The notes beneath the pieces were generated by a model that ran no database searches, was not told the DNA's origin, and worked only from the letters and a program-made list of their open reading frames with translations. DNA of 64,000 bases. Origin: Caballeronia sordidicola (GTDB lineage: Bacteria > Pseudomonadota > Gammaproteobacteria > Burkholderiales > Burkholderiaceae). Below, piece after piece: positions 24,915-35,499 of this stretch. The stretch lies in assembly GCF_002220365.1 (NCBI RefSeq), contig NZ_MTHB01000011.1, forward strand, positions 1-64,000, written 5' to 3'. The stretch's first letter is position 1. The number at the start of each line of letters is the position of its first letter. The position numbers were made by a program, and so were the translations under genes.

Positions 24915-26438
24915 TCAGGCGAGGAACAGCTTGTAGACGGGGTTCGCGCCTTCGTCCCACCACTGATAACCCAAGGTCGCAAGGAATTGCCCGAACGCCG
25001 CGTTATCCGTTGCCGGCACCTGGACGCCAACGAGAATCGAACTCGTATCCGCGCCCTGGTTCCGATAGTGGAACAGACTGATATTCCAGTTCGGCGCCAT
25101 CGACGAAAGGAATTTCATCAGCGCGCCCGGGCGCTCGGGGAATTCGAAACGCAGTAGCCGTTCGTCTTGCGCGAGCGGCGAATGGCCACCCACCATGTAG
25201 CGGATATGTTGCTTCGAGAGCTCGTCGTGGCTGAGATCGACCGTAGCAAATCCGTGTTCGATAAACGCGTTCGCCATCTGCACCGCTTCGCCGCGCGTCT
25301 TGATCTGCACGCCGACGAAGATATGGGCGGCGTGGGCATCCGCAATCCGGTAGTTGAACTCCGTCACGCTGCGTGTGCCGACCAGTTCGCAGAACCGCTT
25401 GAAGCTGCCGCGTTCTTCCGGAATGGTCACCGCGAACACCGCTTCGCGCGCTTCGCCGACTTCAGCGCGTTCGGCCACAAAGCGCATCCGGTCGAAGTTC
25501 ATGTTCGCGCCGGACGTGACGGCGACCAGCGTCTGCGCTTCCAGCCCATCGCGCTCTGCATACAGCTTGGCACCCGCAACCGCCAGCGCACCCGACGGTT
25601 CCAGCACGCTGCGCGTGTCCTGGAAGACGTCCTTGATCGCGGCGCAGAGGGCGTCGGTGTCGACGGTAATGACTTCGTCGAGCAACTCGCGGCACAGCCG
25701 GAAGGTTTCCTCGCCGACGAGTTTTACCGCTGTGCCATCGGCGAACAGCCCGACTTCGGCCAGCGTGACGCGCTCGCCTGCCGCGATGGATTGCTTCATC
25801 GCGCACGAGTCGACGGCTTGCACGCCAATGACGCGGATCTCCGGGCGCACTGCCTTGACGTACGCCGCGACGCCCGCCGCGAGGCCGCCGCCGCCGATGG
25901 GCACGAAGATGGCGTAGATCGGCCCTTGGTGCTGGCGCAGGATTTCCATCGCGACGGTGCCTTGGCCGGCGATGACGTCGGGGTCATCGAAAGGATGAAC
26001 GAAGGTCAGGCCCCGCGCTTCCTGCAACTTGACGGCGTGGCCGTACGCGTCGCTATAGGATTCGCCATGCTGGACGATTTCCACGGTCGGGCCGCCGAAC
26101 GCGCGCATGGCGTCGATCTTGACCTGGGGCGTAGTGACCGGCACGACGATGACGGCTTTACAGCCGAGCCGCGTGGCTGAATAGGCGACGCCTTGAGCAT
26201 GATTTCCCGCCGATGCCGTAATCACGCCGCGTGCCAGCACGTCGGCGGAAAGCTGCACCATCTTGTTGTACGCGCCGCGAATCTTGAACGAGAAAACCGG
26301 CTGGTTGTCTTCGCGCTTCAGGTAGACCGAGTTGTGCAGCCGAGCGGACAAATTACGGGCGGGTTCGAGCTCGCTTTCGCGGGCGACGTCGTAGACGCGC
26401 GCGGTCAGGACTTTCTTGAGGTAATCGGGGTGTGCCAT
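24915..26438 (-). CDS. ilvA: Threonine ammonia-lyase, biosynthetic
   Basis: A 507-residue PLP enzyme making 2-oxobutanoate from threonine, the first step of isoleucine biosynthesis. PLP lysine K52 in PVFSFKIRGAYNKM; asparagine loop SAGNHAQG; glycine-rich phosphate loop GGGGLAAG. The C-terminal third holds two ACT-like domains (from about residue 330: GSFKRFCELVG..., RLLRFEFPERPGALMKFL), the feedback-regulated biosynthetic form. First gene of the ilvA/nucleotidase/queF unit. Confidence 0.95.
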   Translation of the reverse strand: MAHPDYLKKVLTARVYDVARESELEPARNLSARLHNSVYLKREDNQPVFSFKIRGAYNKMVQLSADVLARGVITASAGNHAQGVAYSATRLGCKAVIVVPVTTPQVKIDAMRAFGGPTVEIVQHGESYSDAYGHAVKLQEARGLTFVHPFDDPDVIAGQGTVAMEILRQHQGPIYAIFVPIGGGGLAAGVAAYVKAVRPEIRVIGVQAVDSCAMKQSIAAGERVTLAEVGLFADGTAVKLVGEETFRLCRELLDEVITVDTDALCAAIKDVFQDTRSVLEPSGALAVAGAKLYAERDGLEAQTLVAVTSGANMNFDRMRFVAERAEVGEAREAVFAVTIPEERGSFKRFCELVGTRSVTEFNYRIADAHAAHIFVGVQIKTRGEAVQMANAFIEHGFATVDLSHDELSKQHIRYMVGGHSPLAQDERLLRFEFPERPGALMKFLSSMAPNWNISLFHYRNQGADTSSILVGVQVPATDNAAFGQFLATLGYQWWDEGANPVYKLFLA

Positions 26439-26782
26439 TCCGGAGCCGTTCGCGCGCGGCTGTGCGCGCCATTTTTGAGAGCGAAAACATCAATAATAGC
26501 TCAGGGGATCGCCGACGCTGCGGTTCGGGTCGCTTTGGTGCGCAATCGGGCCCAGCCCGACTGTGTCAATTAAAGAACTCCGCCTGCATGAAATGCCGCC
26601 AACAAGTATCAAAAATTGTCTCGATTGAGCCTGCCCCGCGTACCGCGTTCTATTCTGCATACGAATAGACGAACAACTGTCGTTCCGTTCCTCAGGGACT
26701 TTGCGTCTCCAGCCCGGTTTGCATCGCAAATTTGAATGACCCGATGCATCGAGACGGGGATGGCATGCGGTAGGCCGCAGTC
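26439..26782. other. Divergent intergenic region, ilvA to serine hydrolase
   Basis: About 340 bases, AT-richer in the middle. A short dyad TCGGGC-CCA-GCCCGA lies at 26546-26560. No gene is supported; both divergent promoters should lie here. Confidence 0.45.
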
Positions 26783-27823
26783 ATGTTTGCCGTATGTGTT
26801 TGTCTGGCCTCGATTGTTCACGGTGGGGTGTATATGCATTCGGATTGGCTGTCAGACAAGCCTGAAAAGCACGGGCTCGACGCTCGTATTCTGGCCGACG
26901 TACTTGAGGAGGGGGCGCAAGAGCCCGGCCTTCGCAGCCTGCTGGTGGTTCGCAACGGCTTGCTGGTCGGAGAGCGTTACTACGGTGGCGCGTCAGCGGC
27001 CGACCTTCAACCCCTCAATTCAATTACCAAGAGCGTGAGCTCCGTGTTGGTTGGGCAGGCGCTGCAACGTGGCGTTATCCGGGGGGGAGTATCGGCGACG
27101 GTCCGCGAACTATTGCCGGAGGCGGTTGCCATGGCGCCTGATTCGCCCGCAGCCAATGTGACTGTCGCACAGATCCTCTCGGGCAGAGCGGGACTGAGCT
27201 ACGACTGGCAAGTGCAGTATGACGAGCTCATAAGCGCGCCCGATCTGGTCTCCATGGCCCTCGCGCTCCCCGCTGATCCCATCACTCCGCGGGCTTGGAC
27301 CTACAACGATCCCCTTATAGGCCTGATTTCGCCGATCCTGTTGAGGGTGGAGGGGGCCGACCTTGCGGACATCGCTGCTCGCGACCTTTTCACGCCACTC
27401 GGCATCGAGCGCTATGAATGGACTCGCGACAACGCGGGCCGGTCGCTAAGCTATGCCGGCTTGGCACTGCGTCCGCGCGACCTGATGAAGGTGATATGGA
27501 CCATGGCCGAAAAGGGTAAATGGCGAGGCCGTGGGGTGATCCCGGAGGAGTGGGTTGGCGACAGCACGAGATCCCGTGGTGCGGCGAGCTGGCGCGTAAA
27601 GCCTGTCACTGATATTGGCTACGGTTATTTGTGGTTCACCGGCTTTCTTCACGGCCATGCTGTTGTTTGGGGATGGGGCTATGGCGGCCAGTTCGCGCTG
27701 TGGGTGCCGATCCTGCGGCTGGCGGTAGCGAGCGCAGCTGTGTCACCGCCGGCAGAACAATTGGCCGCCCAGACTGACGCCATCATGGCGCTTATCGCCC
27801 GTCTGGTGCAGGCTGCAAGGTAA
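26783..27823 (+). CDS. Serine hydrolase of the beta-lactamase/penicillin-binding (class C) superfamily
   Basis: A 346-residue protein with the active-site S80-x-x-K83 (NSITKSVSS), a YN motif (TYNDP) and the C-terminal GYGGQ. Family members include beta-lactamases, D-aminopeptidases and esterases, so the reaction is not defined. The first 17 residues are hydrophobic and may be a weak signal peptide. The start could instead be the ATG at 26834, which is preceded by GGTGGGG. Codon use is somewhat less GC3-biased than in neighbours. Confidence 0.78.
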   Translation: MFAVCVCLASIVHGGVYMHSDWLSDKPEKHGLDARILADVLEEGAQEPGLRSLLVVRNGLLVGERYYGGASAADLQPLNSITKSVSSVLVGQALQRGVIRGGVSATVRELLPEAVAMAPDSPAANVTVAQILSGRAGLSYDWQVQYDELISAPDLVSMALALPADPITPRAWTYNDPLIGLISPILLRVEGADLADIAARDLFTPLGIERYEWTRDNAGRSLSYAGLALRPRDLMKVIWTMAEKGKWRGRGVIPEEWVGDSTRSRGAASWRVKPVTDIGYGYLWFTGFLHGHAVVWGWGYGGQFALWVPILRLAVASAAVSPPAEQLAAQTDAIMALIARLVQAAR

Positions 27824-28428
27824 ATTGGCGGGTGCGCAGCATCCTTGATGCAATGCAGGCACCTTGGCGTCCGGAGAGTTCGCCCGAAAGCAGCAACCAA
27901 CAAATTTCCGCAACAATCTAGCCGACCCTTCGGGCCATGGGCAACACCCGCATTGCTCTGCGACATCGACCCGGTTCAAGCCGATCATTGGCGCCCCGAG
28001 AAACGTGAGCGCGCGCGAATGGCCAAGAATTTGTCCAAAATTGCCATGCACAAAGCCCTTCAACCCGCTAGGCAGCGCGAACGACGCATATTGCGATAGG
28101 TTAGAATTCCGTTTTCGATACAGGATCGGAAGATGCAACGGCAGTCCCGGACCGGCTTTTTGACGCATGTTCCCCGCGACGCTCTACGCGAGTGCTGCGC
28201 GCTCTGCTGCGCTATCCACGCGGCTTCGGAACGGCATGCGCGTCATCAGCGATCGTGCCGCTGATTCCGGACCCTCCGAAGGTTTTGCATCGTTCGCCAC
28301 CCCCTGCCGGCGAGCACCTTCACAAAAAAGTATCACTCGAAAATCTGCGCTTCACAGCGCTTTGCCGGCTATCGCGCTGCTCGTGACCTTATCGTCAGCA
28401 CAAGCGCCGGCTCACCGAACTGTCGAAT
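27824..28428. other. Long intergenic region before the FAD/Fe-S dehydrogenase
   Basis: About 600 bases. Several overlapping short frames exist on both strands but none has an RBS and a recognisable domain. It could include gene debris next to the serine hydrolase and the promoter of the large dehydrogenase. I see no hairpin terminator after the hydrolase. Confidence 0.45.
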
Positions 28429-31400
28429 ATGAACGCACCCCAAGCCTTCGATCCGAACGGCGCCGCGCATGCCGTGGCCCTGGATACCGAGCCGCGCCTG
28501 CGCGAAATTCCCTATAACTACACATCGTTTTCCGATCGCGAAATCGTCATTCGCCTGCTGGGCGAGGAAGCCTGGGCGGCGCTGGCCATTCTGCGCAGCG
28601 AACGCCGCACGGGCCGCTCGGCACGCATGCTGTACGAAGTGCTCGGCGATATCTGGGTCGTGCGTCGCAACCCGTATCTGCAGGACGACCTGCTCGACAA
28701 CCCGAAACGCCGCGCGTTGCTGATCGAAGCGTTGAATCACCGCCTGGGAGATATCGAAAAGCGTCGTAAAGCGGATCTGTCGCAACATCAGGACGACGCC
28801 GGCCGCGACCGCGCGGCGCGTGTGGAAATACTGATCAGCGCCGCGTGCCGGGCGGTTGAAGATTTCAAGAAAGAGTTCGAGCAGACCTACGACCTGCGCA
28901 AGAAAGCGTCGAAGGTCTTCAGTAAGGTCACCGAGAAAGACAACATCAAGTTCGACGGCCTGTCGCGCGTTTCCCACGTAACGGACGCAACCGACTGGCG
29001 CGTCGAATACCCGTTCGTCGTGCTGACGCCGGACACCGAGGCGGAAATCGCAGGCTTGATCAAGGCGTGCTTTGAACTAGGACTCACGGTGATTCCGCGC
29101 GGGGGCGGTACGGGCTACACCGGCGGCGCGATTCCTTTGACGCCGTTCGCGGCCGTCATTAACACCGAAAAACTCGAGCAACTCGGACCCGTTGAAATGA
29201 CGGATCTGCCGGGTGTCGACCACAAAGTCGCGACAATCTTTTCGGGTGCGGGCGTGGTCACGCGTCGTGTGACCGAAGCCGCGGAACACGCCGGTTTCGT
29301 GTTCGCCGTCGATCCGACGTCGCTGGATGCATCGTGCGTGGGCGGCAATGTCGCGATGAACGCCGGCGGTAAAAAGGCCGTGCTGTGGGGCACGGCGCTC
29401 GACAATCTCGCCTGGTGGCGCATGGTCGATCCGCAGGGCAACTGGCTCGAAGTCACGCGCCTGGATCACAACTGCGGCAAGATTCACGACATTCCCGTGG
29501 CGCGTTTCCGGCTCGACTGGTTCGACGGAACGCGCGCGCCGGGTGAGAAATTGCTGCGCACCGAATCGCTCGATATTGCCGGCAGCAAGTTCCGCAAGGA
29601 AGGGCTCGGCAAGGACGTGACGGATAAATTCCTGTCGGGTCTGCCGGGCGTGCAGAAGGAAGGTTGCGACGGCCTGATTACATCGGCGCGCTGGATCCTG
29701 CACAAAATGCCCGCGCATACGCGCACCGTCTGCCTCGAATTCTTCGGCCAGGCGCGCGACGCGATTCCGAGCATCGTGGAAATCAAGGATTATTTGTTCG
29801 AGACGTCGAAGCAGGGGGGCGCGATTCTCGCCGGTCTCGAACATCTCGACGAACGCTATCTGCGCGCTGTCGGCTACGCGACCAAGAGCAAGCGCAACGC
29901 GTTTCCGAAGATGGTGCTGATTGGCGATATCGTGGGTAACGATCCCGATGCAGTCGCCCAAGCCACGTCCGAAGTCGTGCGCATGGCGAACGGCAAGAGC
30001 GGCGAAGGGTTTGTCGCGGTGAATGCCGAAGCGCGCAAGCGTTTCTGGCTCGATCGCTCGCGCACGGCGGCCATCGCGAAGCATACGAACGCGTTCAAGA
30101 TCAACGAAGACGTCGTGATCCCGCTGAACCGCATGGGCGAGTACACCGACGGGATCGAGCGGATCAACATCGAGTTGTCGATCAAGAACAAGCTGCAACT
30201 CGTCGATGCCCTCGAAACGTTCTTCAAGACGGGCAAGCTGCCGCTCGGAAAGAGCGACGACGCAAACGAAATTCCAAGCGCCGAGTTGCTCGAAGACCGC
30301 GTACAGCAAGCGCTCGATCTGCTTCAGCGAGTGCGCGAACGCTGGACGTTCGTGGGCGAGAAGCTGGATCTGCCGTTGCGCGAAGCGCAGCACTATATGG
30401 TTCAGCTCGGCTACGAAGGGCTGGCTGAGAAGATGGCCGATCGCGTGGATTCCCAGCCGGGCGTACGCGTATTCGATGTCGCTCAAGACCGTACCATTCG
30501 CGTTTCCTGGAAGCAGGAAATCCGCGCCGAACTGCGTCATATCTTCAATGGCGGCGAGTTCAAGCCCATTCTCGAAGAAGCGCAGAACATCCATAAGAAG
30601 GTTCTGCGTGGCCGCGTATTTGTCGCGCTCCACATGCACGCCGGGGACGGCAACGTCCACACCAACATCCCGGTCAACTCCGACAACTACGAGATGCTGC
30701 AGGACGCGCACGTCGCGGTCGCACGGATCATGAAGCTGGCGCGGGATCTGGATGGTGTGATTTCGGGCGAACATGGCATCGGCATCACGAAGCTCGAATT
30801 CCTGACTGAAGACGAAATCGCGGAGTTCCGCGAGTACAAGCAACGCGTTGACCCGGAAGGCCGTTTCAACGCGGGCAAGCTGTTGGCAGGCGCCGATCTG
30901 CGTAACGCCTACACGCCGAGCTTCGGCCTGATGGGCTATGAATCGCTGATCATGCAGCAGTCGGACATTGGCGCGATCGCTGATTCGATCAAGGATTGCC
31001 TGCGTTGCGGCAAGTGCAAGCCCGTCTGCGCGACTCACGTGCCGCGCGCCAACCTGCTGTATAGCCCGCGCAACAAGATCCTCGCGACATCGCTGCTGGT
31101 TGAGGCGTTCTTGTATGAAGAGCAGACCCGCCGCGGGGTATCGATAAAACACTGGGACGAATTCAACGACGTCGCCGATCACTGCACCGTCTGTCATAAA
31201 TGCGTGACGCCGTGCCCGGTGAAGATCGATTTCGGCGACGTGACCATGAACATGCGCAACCTGCTGCGCAAGATGGGTAAGAAGAAGTTCAACGCGGGCA
31301 ACGCCGCCGGCATGTTCTTCCTCAACGCCACGAACCCGCAGACCATCAACCTGGCGCGCACGGCGATGATGGGCGTGGGTTACAAGGCGCAGCGGCTGGG

Positions 31401-32520
31401 CAATGAAGTGCTGAAGAAGTTTGCGAAGAAGCAGACGGCGAAACCACCGGCAACGGTCGGCAAGCCGCCGGTGACGCAGCAAGTCATCCACTTCATGAAC
31501 AAGAAGATGCCGGGCAACCTGCCGAAGAAGACGGCGCGGGCATTGCTTGATATCGAGGACAACAAGATTGTTCCGATCATCCGCAATCCGAAGACAACGA
31601 CCTCGGACACGGAAGCGGTGTTCTACTTCCCGGGCTGCGGCTCTGAGCGTTTGTTCTCGCAAGTCGGTCTCGCCACGCAGGCGATGCTGTGGGAAGCGGG
31701 CGTGCAGACCGTGTTGCCGCCGGGTTACCTGTGCTGCGGTTATCCGCAACGTGGTGCTGGTCAATTCGATAAAGCCGAGAAGATCGTCACCGATAACCGC
31801 GTGTTGTTCCACCGCGTGGCCAATACGCTGAACTATCTGGATATCAAGACGGTGGTGGTGTCGTGCGGGACTTGCTACGACCAACTGGCCGGGTATGAAT
31901 TCGAGAAGATTTTCCCGGGCTGCAGGATTATCGACATCCACGAATTCCTGCTGGAAAAGAACATCAAGCTGGAAGGCGTGACCGGTACGCGCTACATGTA
32001 TCACGACCCCTGCCACTCGCCGATCAAGACGATGGACCCGATCAAGCTCGTGAATGAAATCATGGGTTCGGCGCACGACGGTTACAAGATCGAGAAGAAT
32101 GATCGATGCTGCGGTGAATCGGGCACGCTCGCCGTCACGCGGCCGGACATTTCCACGCAAGTGCGTTTCCGCAAGGAAGAGGAAATCCGCAAGGGCGCGG
32201 CCAGGCTGCGCGACATTCCGCTCGTGGGCGAGACGGGTGCGAACGGCATCAATCTGGCGAACGCGTCTGCGGGAACGGCGGGTGCTGCACCGGGATCGGT
32301 GCTAAAAGCAGGCGATGGAACCCAATCCACCGGGACCGACGTCAAGATCCTCACGAGCTGCCCGTCGTGCCTGCAAGGTTTGTCGCGGTATAACGAGGAT
32401 GCGAACATCGAAGCGGACTATATCGTCGTGGAAATTGCTCGCAAGGTGCTCGGCCCGAGCTGGATGGAAGACTACGTGGCGCGCGCTAACGATGGCGGTA
32501 TCGAGCGCGTGCTGGTGTAA
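28429..32520 (+). CDS. FAD-linked D-2-hydroxyacid dehydrogenase fused to Fe-S/CCG subunit, with DUF3683 N-terminus
   Basis: A 1363-residue single-chain oxidoreductase. Order: about 190 residues of DUF3683 type; FAD-binding (PCMH) domain with [17 protein letters not shown]-oxidase C-terminal domain with [12 protein letters not shown] and SGEHGIG; two 4Fe-4S motifs ([23 protein letters not shown]); two CCG domains ([17 protein letters not shown] and CCGESGTLA). It combines what GlcD/GlcF or D-lactate dehydrogenase split into subunits. It probably oxidises a D-2-hydroxyacid and passes electrons to quinone through the Fe-S/CCG part. The substrate is unknown. A HIT gene follows after 33 nt. Confidence 0.88.
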   Translation: MNAPQAFDPNGAAHAVALDTEPRLREIPYNYTSFSDREIVIRLLGEEAWAALAILRSERRTGRSARMLYEVLGDIWVVRRNPYLQDDLLDNPKRRALLIEALNHRLGDIEKRRKADLSQHQDDAGRDRAARVEILISAACRAVEDFKKEFEQTYDLRKKASKVFSKVTEKDNIKFDGLSRVSHVTDATDWRVEYPFVVLTPDTEAEIAGLIKACFELGLTVIPRGGGTGYTGGAIPLTPFAAVINTEKLEQLGPVEMTDLPGVDHKVATIFSGAGVVTRRVTEAAEHAGFVFAVDPTSLDASCVGGNVAMNAGGKKAVLWGTALDNLAWWRMVDPQGNWLEVTRLDHNCGKIHDIPVARFRLDWFDGTRAPGEKLLRTESLDIAGSKFRKEGLGKDVTDKFLSGLPGVQKEGCDGLITSARWILHKMPAHTRTVCLEFFGQARDAIPSIVEIKDYLFETSKQGGAILAGLEHLDERYLRAVGYATKSKRNAFPKMVLIGDIVGNDPDAVAQATSEVVRMANGKSGEGFVAVNAEARKRFWLDRSRTAAIAKHTNAFKINEDVVIPLNRMGEYTDGIERINIELSIKNKLQLVDALETFFKTGKLPLGKSDDANEIPSAELLEDRVQQALDLLQRVRERWTFVGEKLDLPLREAQHYMVQLGYEGLAEKMADRVDSQPGVRVFDVAQDRTIRVSWKQEIRAELRHIFNGGEFKPILEEAQNIHKKVLRGRVFVALHMHAGDGNVHTNIPVNSDNYEMLQDAHVAVARIMKLARDLDGVISGEHGIGITKLEFLTEDEIAEFREYKQRVDPEGRFNAGKLLAGADLRNAYTPSFGLMGYESLIMQQSDIGAIADSIKDCLRCGKCKPVCATHVPRANLLYSPRNKILATSLLVEAFLYEEQTRRGVSIKHWDEFNDVADHCTVCHKCVTPCPVKIDFGDVTMNMRNLLRKMGKKKFNAGNAAGMFFLNATNPQTINLARTAMMGVGYKAQRLGNEVLKKFAKKQTAKPPATVGKPPVTQQVIHFMNKKMPGNLPKKTARALLDIEDNKIVPIIRNPKTTTSDTEAVFYFPGCGSERLFSQVGLATQAMLWEAGVQTVLPPGYLCCGYPQRGAGQFDKAEKIVTDNRVLFHRVANTLNYLDIKTVVVSCGTCYDQLAGYEFEKIFPGCRIIDIHEFLLEKNIKLEGVTGTRYMYHDPCHSPIKTMDPIKLVNEIMGSAHDGYKIEKNDRCCGESGTLAVTRPDISTQVRFRKEEEIRKGAARLRDIPLVGETGANGINLANASAGTAGAAPGSVLKAGDGTQSTGTDVKILTSCPSCLQGLSRYNEDANIEADYIVVEIARKVLGPSWMEDYVARANDGGIERVLV

Positions 32521-32553
32521 TAGTGGAACCGGGGCTTGTTTCGCTAGAGGAAA

Positions 32554-32985
32554 ATGATGGACTGTGTCTTTTGCCGTGAAGACGGCGGCGAGGTCTTGTG
32601 GTCGGACGACGCAGTGCGCGTCGTCCTTGCCGATGAGCCCGAGTGGCCGGGCTTTTGCCGCGTGATCTGGCATGCGCATGTGGCTGAGATGTCCGATCTC
32701 GACAACGCCGCGCGCCTCAGGGTGATGACTGCGGTGAACGGCGTGGAGCGCGCGATCCGTCGTGTGCTCGCGCCTGCGAAGGTCAATCTTGCAAGCCTCG
32801 GCAATCAGGTTCCTCACGTCCACTGGCACGTCATTCCGCGCCATTCCAACGATTCCCGTTTCCCGCTGCCCGTCTGGGCGCCGCGCCAGCGGACCGTTTC
32901 TCAGGCGTTGTTGTCGAATCGCCGGGCGCAGGCCACCTTGCTGCGCGAAGCAGTACGCGCCGAGATGACGCTGGCGTTCGGCTGA
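32554..32985 (+). CDS. HIT-family protein (Hint/diadenosine-hydrolase-like)
   Basis: A 143-residue histidine-triad protein. N-terminal zinc-type CVFC, then the catalytic triad near the C-terminal third, HVHWHVIPRH (H-x-H-x-H-x-x pattern). HIT proteins hydrolyse nucleoside phosphoramidates or dinucleoside polyphosphates. Two ATGs in tandem start the gene; AGAGGA lies upstream. Likely transcribed with the flanking genes. Confidence 0.9.
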   Translation: MMDCVFCREDGGEVLWSDDAVRVVLADEPEWPGFCRVIWHAHVAEMSDLDNAARLRVMTAVNGVERAIRRVLAPAKVNLASLGNQVPHVHWHVIPRHSNDSRFPLPVWAPRQRTVSQALLSNRRAQATLLREAVRAEMTLAFG

Positions 32986-33041
32986 GCCTCTGACCCAGGC
33001 CGCCCCGGCTAACCGACCACCCGATTCATTAAAGGCTCACC

Positions 33042-33452
33042 ATGAGCGGACTGACCAAACAAACGCCGATTCCGACGGGCATTGTCGTGCATTCGAAAAC
33101 GCGCGCCCTCGAGTTGCAATATGCGAATGATCAGACGTATAGAATCCCGTTCGAGTTATTGCGCGTATATTCGCCGTCGGCGGAGGTGCAGGGCCACGGT
33201 CCCGGGCAGGAAACGCTGCAAACGGGCAAGCGCGACGTGCTGATCAGCGCGATTGAGCCGGTCGGCCACTATGCACTGCAACTTAATTTCTCCGATGGCC
33301 ACAACACCGGTCTGTATTCCTGGGACATCCTGCATGACCTCGCGGTCCGCCAGGATGAACTCTGGGCAGACTATCTCGCCAAACTGGAAGCGGCGGGCAT
33401 CGACCGCGATACCCCAATGACGCCAAAAGCGTCCGGCGGCCACCGCCATTGA
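33042..33452 (+). CDS. DUF971 protein (gamma-butyrobetaine-hydroxylase-like N-terminal domain)
   Basis: A 136-residue protein consisting of a single DUF971 domain: [32 protein letters not shown] and [17 protein letters not shown], the pattern found at the N-terminus of gamma-butyrobetaine hydroxylase. As a stand-alone protein it may have a role in Fe-S protein maturation, but the sequence does not show this. It lies about 95 nt upstream of ubiE. Confidence 0.85.
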   Translation: MSGLTKQTPIPTGIVVHSKTRALELQYANDQTYRIPFELLRVYSPSAEVQGHGPGQETLQTGKRDVLISAIEPVGHYALQLNFSDGHNTGLYSWDILHDLAVRQDELWADYLAKLEAAGIDRDTPMTPKASGGHRH

Positions 33453-33547
33453 CCGATTTTTACCTTGCCGCGGCGATTTGTCGCGGCAACCGGCCAAGTC
33501 CGAATTCGGGCGAGGCCTACAACACGAACAAGATGAGGACGAACGCG

Positions 33548-34279
33548 ATGAGCAAGACCCACTTCGGTTTTGAAACGGTCGACGAACAGGAAAAAGCGAA
33601 GAAGGTGGCGGGCGTTTTCGATTCGGTCGCGAGCAATTACGACTTGATGAACGACCTGATGTCGGGGGGGCTGCATCGCGCGTGGAAGTTCTTCGCGATC
33701 GGGCAAGCGAAGGTTCGTCCAGGCTACAAAGTGCTCGATCTGGCAGGCGGGACGGGCGATCTGGCGAAAGCGTTCGCGAAACAGGCCGGCGAAAAGGGCG
33801 AAGTTTGGCACACGGATATCAATGAATCGATGCTGCGCGTCGGGCGTGATCGCCTGATCGACCGCGGCGTGATCACCCCTACCCTGATCTGTGACGCTGA
33901 GAAGATCCCGTTCCCGGATAATTATTTCGATATCATTACAGTTGCCTTTGGACTTCGTAATATGACGCACAAAGATGGTGCGTTAGCCGAAATGTATCGG
34001 GTGTTGAAGCCGGGCGGTCGACTCTTGGTCCTGGAGTTCTCGAAGGTGTGGGAGCCATTGAAGAAGGCGTACGATCTCTACAGTTTCAAGTTTTTACCGT
34101 GGCTTGGCGACAAGTTTGCAAAGGACGCGGACAGCTATCGCTACCTCGCGGAGTCGATCCGGATGCATCCGGACCAGGAAACCTTAAAAATAATGATGGA
34201 ACGCGCGGGATTGGATCGAGTCGAATATTACAATTTGTCAGGTGGCGTGGTAGCGTTGCACGTCGGGACAAAATTTTAA
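33548..34279 (+). CDS. ubiE: Ubiquinone/menaquinone C-methyltransferase
   Basis: A 243-residue class I SAM methyltransferase that C-methylates the quinone ring. Motif [14 protein letters not shown], family sequences [37 protein letters not shown] and [11 protein letters not shown], and the C-terminal [12 protein letters not shown]. The ATG at 33548 ([11 protein letters not shown]) follows GAGGACG; in-frame upstream codons at 33449 and 33533 extend beyond the conserved start. First of the ubiquinone genes here, ahead of ubiJ and ubiB. Confidence 0.96.
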   Translation: MSKTHFGFETVDEQEKAKKVAGVFDSVASNYDLMNDLMSGGLHRAWKFFAIGQAKVRPGYKVLDLAGGTGDLAKAFAKQAGEKGEVWHTDINESMLRVGRDRLIDRGVITPTLICDAEKIPFPDNYFDIITVAFGLRNMTHKDGALAEMYRVLKPGGRLLVLEFSKVWEPLKKAYDLYSFKFLPWLGDKFAKDADSYRYLAESIRMHPDQETLKIMMERAGLDRVEYYNLSGGVVALHVGTKF

Positions 34280-34304
34280 TGTTCCACTTTTATAAGGATT
34301 CGAA

Positions 34305-35330
34305 ATGTCCGATTCGCGCTTACCCCAAACTCGGGGTTTCCTGAAGTCGTTATTCAGGAAAGCCGGGGTTGTTGCGCTGGCTGGCGTAATCATGGCCGGT
34401 GCTTTGATCGCTGAAGACGCAGAGGCACGCCGCATGGGTGGCGGCCGCAGCCTCGGCCGTCAATCAACGAGCGCAGCTCAGCAGAACCAAGCTACGCCGC
34501 CCTCGCAGTCCATGCAGTCGAGTCAGGCGGCCAACGCCCAGCGTGCAGCGCCGGCAGCGGCGCCCGCTGCCGCTGCCGCGCAGCCTGCGCGTAATCGCTG
34601 GATGGGGCCGCTCGCCGGTCTCGCGGCAGGTCTTGGCATAGCAGCGCTGCTTTCGCACTTTGGTCTTGGCGGCGCGTTCGCGGGCGCAATGGCAAACATG
34701 ATCATGATCGCGTTGATCGCGCTGGCCGCCGTGATGGTGTTCCGCTTCATCATGAACCGTAGAAAGAACGCAAATACACCGGCGTACGCAGCCGCCGGTG
34801 CGGGTTCGCCGTTCGGCGGATCGGCGCGTACCGGGTTTAACTCGCAGGAGCCAAGCTATGTGCCGCCTTCGGCGCCGGGCGGTTATGGTCCGTCCGCCGC
34901 TACGCTGAGCAGCGCGAACACAGTGGGCGCCGTGGATGGCGCGCCGCAAGTCGAGGTGCCCGCAGGCTTCGACAGCGAAGCGTTCGTGCGTAACGCGAAG
35001 GTTTATTTCGTGCGCTTGCAGGACGCATGGGATCGAGGCAATTCCAACGATATCCGCGAATTCACCACGCCGGAAATGTTCGCAGAAGTGAAGCTCGACA
35101 TTGATTCACGCGGTACGCAGCCGAACCGCACCGACGTCGTCCAACTCAACGCGGACATCCTCGGCGTTGAGGAGCGCGGCACGGAAAGCCTTGCCAGCGT
35201 GCGTTTCCACGGTCTGATTCGTGAAACGGAAGGCGCTGCTGCCGAGCCGTTCATTGAGATCTGGAACTTGTCGAAACAGAAGTACGGCAACGAAGGCTGG
35301 TTGCTGGCCGGGATTCAGCAGGTCAGTTAA
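34305..35330 (+). CDS. Tim44-like domain protein, membrane-anchored
   Basis: A 341-residue exported or membrane protein. N-terminal hydrophobic segment (about 17-37), an alanine/glutamine/proline-rich linker (about 55-95), two membrane segments (about 100-147), a G/S/P-rich spacer, and a C-terminal Tim44-like domain from about 225 (FVRNAKVYFVRLQDAWDRGN, FTTPEMFAEVKLDI). Such proteins are often found next to ubiquinone genes; function unknown. A terminator follows at 35452. Confidence 0.85.
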   Translation: MSDSRLPQTRGFLKSLFRKAGVVALAGVIMAGALIAEDAEARRMGGGRSLGRQSTSAAQQNQATPPSQSMQSSQAANAQRAAPAAAPAAAAAQPARNRWMGPLAGLAAGLGIAALLSHFGLGGAFAGAMANMIMIALIALAAVMVFRFIMNRRKNANTPAYAAAGAGSPFGGSARTGFNSQEPSYVPPSAPGGYGPSAATLSSANTVGAVDGAPQVEVPAGFDSEAFVRNAKVYFVRLQDAWDRGNSNDIREFTTPEMFAEVKLDIDSRGTQPNRTDVVQLNADILGVEERGTESLASVRFHGLIRETEGAAAEPFIEIWNLSKQKYGNEGWLLAGIQQVS

Positions 35331-35451
35331 CCGGTCGGATGACGGGCTGAAAAAGCCGGTTGTCCGGGTGTTGGAGCGTAGGCTTTATGGCTAACGTGAC
35401 GTTGACGGCGCCGGGGGCCAAACGACAACGCCAGTTGCAAAGGTAGAATAG

Positions 35452-35486
35452 AAACCCGCGCGAGAGACCGCTTGCGCGGGTTTTTT
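35452..35486 (+). terminator. Intrinsic terminator just before ubiJ
   Basis: Stem AAACCCGCGC / GCGCGGGTTT with a 12-nt loop and a TTTTTT run. The run ends only 13 nt before the ubiJ start codon at 35500. Confidence 0.85.
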
Positions 35487-35499
35487 CATCTCAGAGCCG

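Noticed and set aside
25167-26180. 337-codon plus-strand frame opposite ilvA
   Set aside because: Antisense shadow of ilvA.
27743-28168. 141-codon minus-strand frame in the gap before the large dehydrogenase
   Set aside because: Cysteine/proline-rich translation without a domain, partly overlapping the serine hydrolase; no RBS.
29077-32160. 1027-codon open frame on the minus strand inside the FAD/Fe-S dehydrogenase gene
   Set aside because: It is antisense to a gene with clear domains; GC-rich codon bias keeps the opposite frame open. No recognisable motif or RBS.
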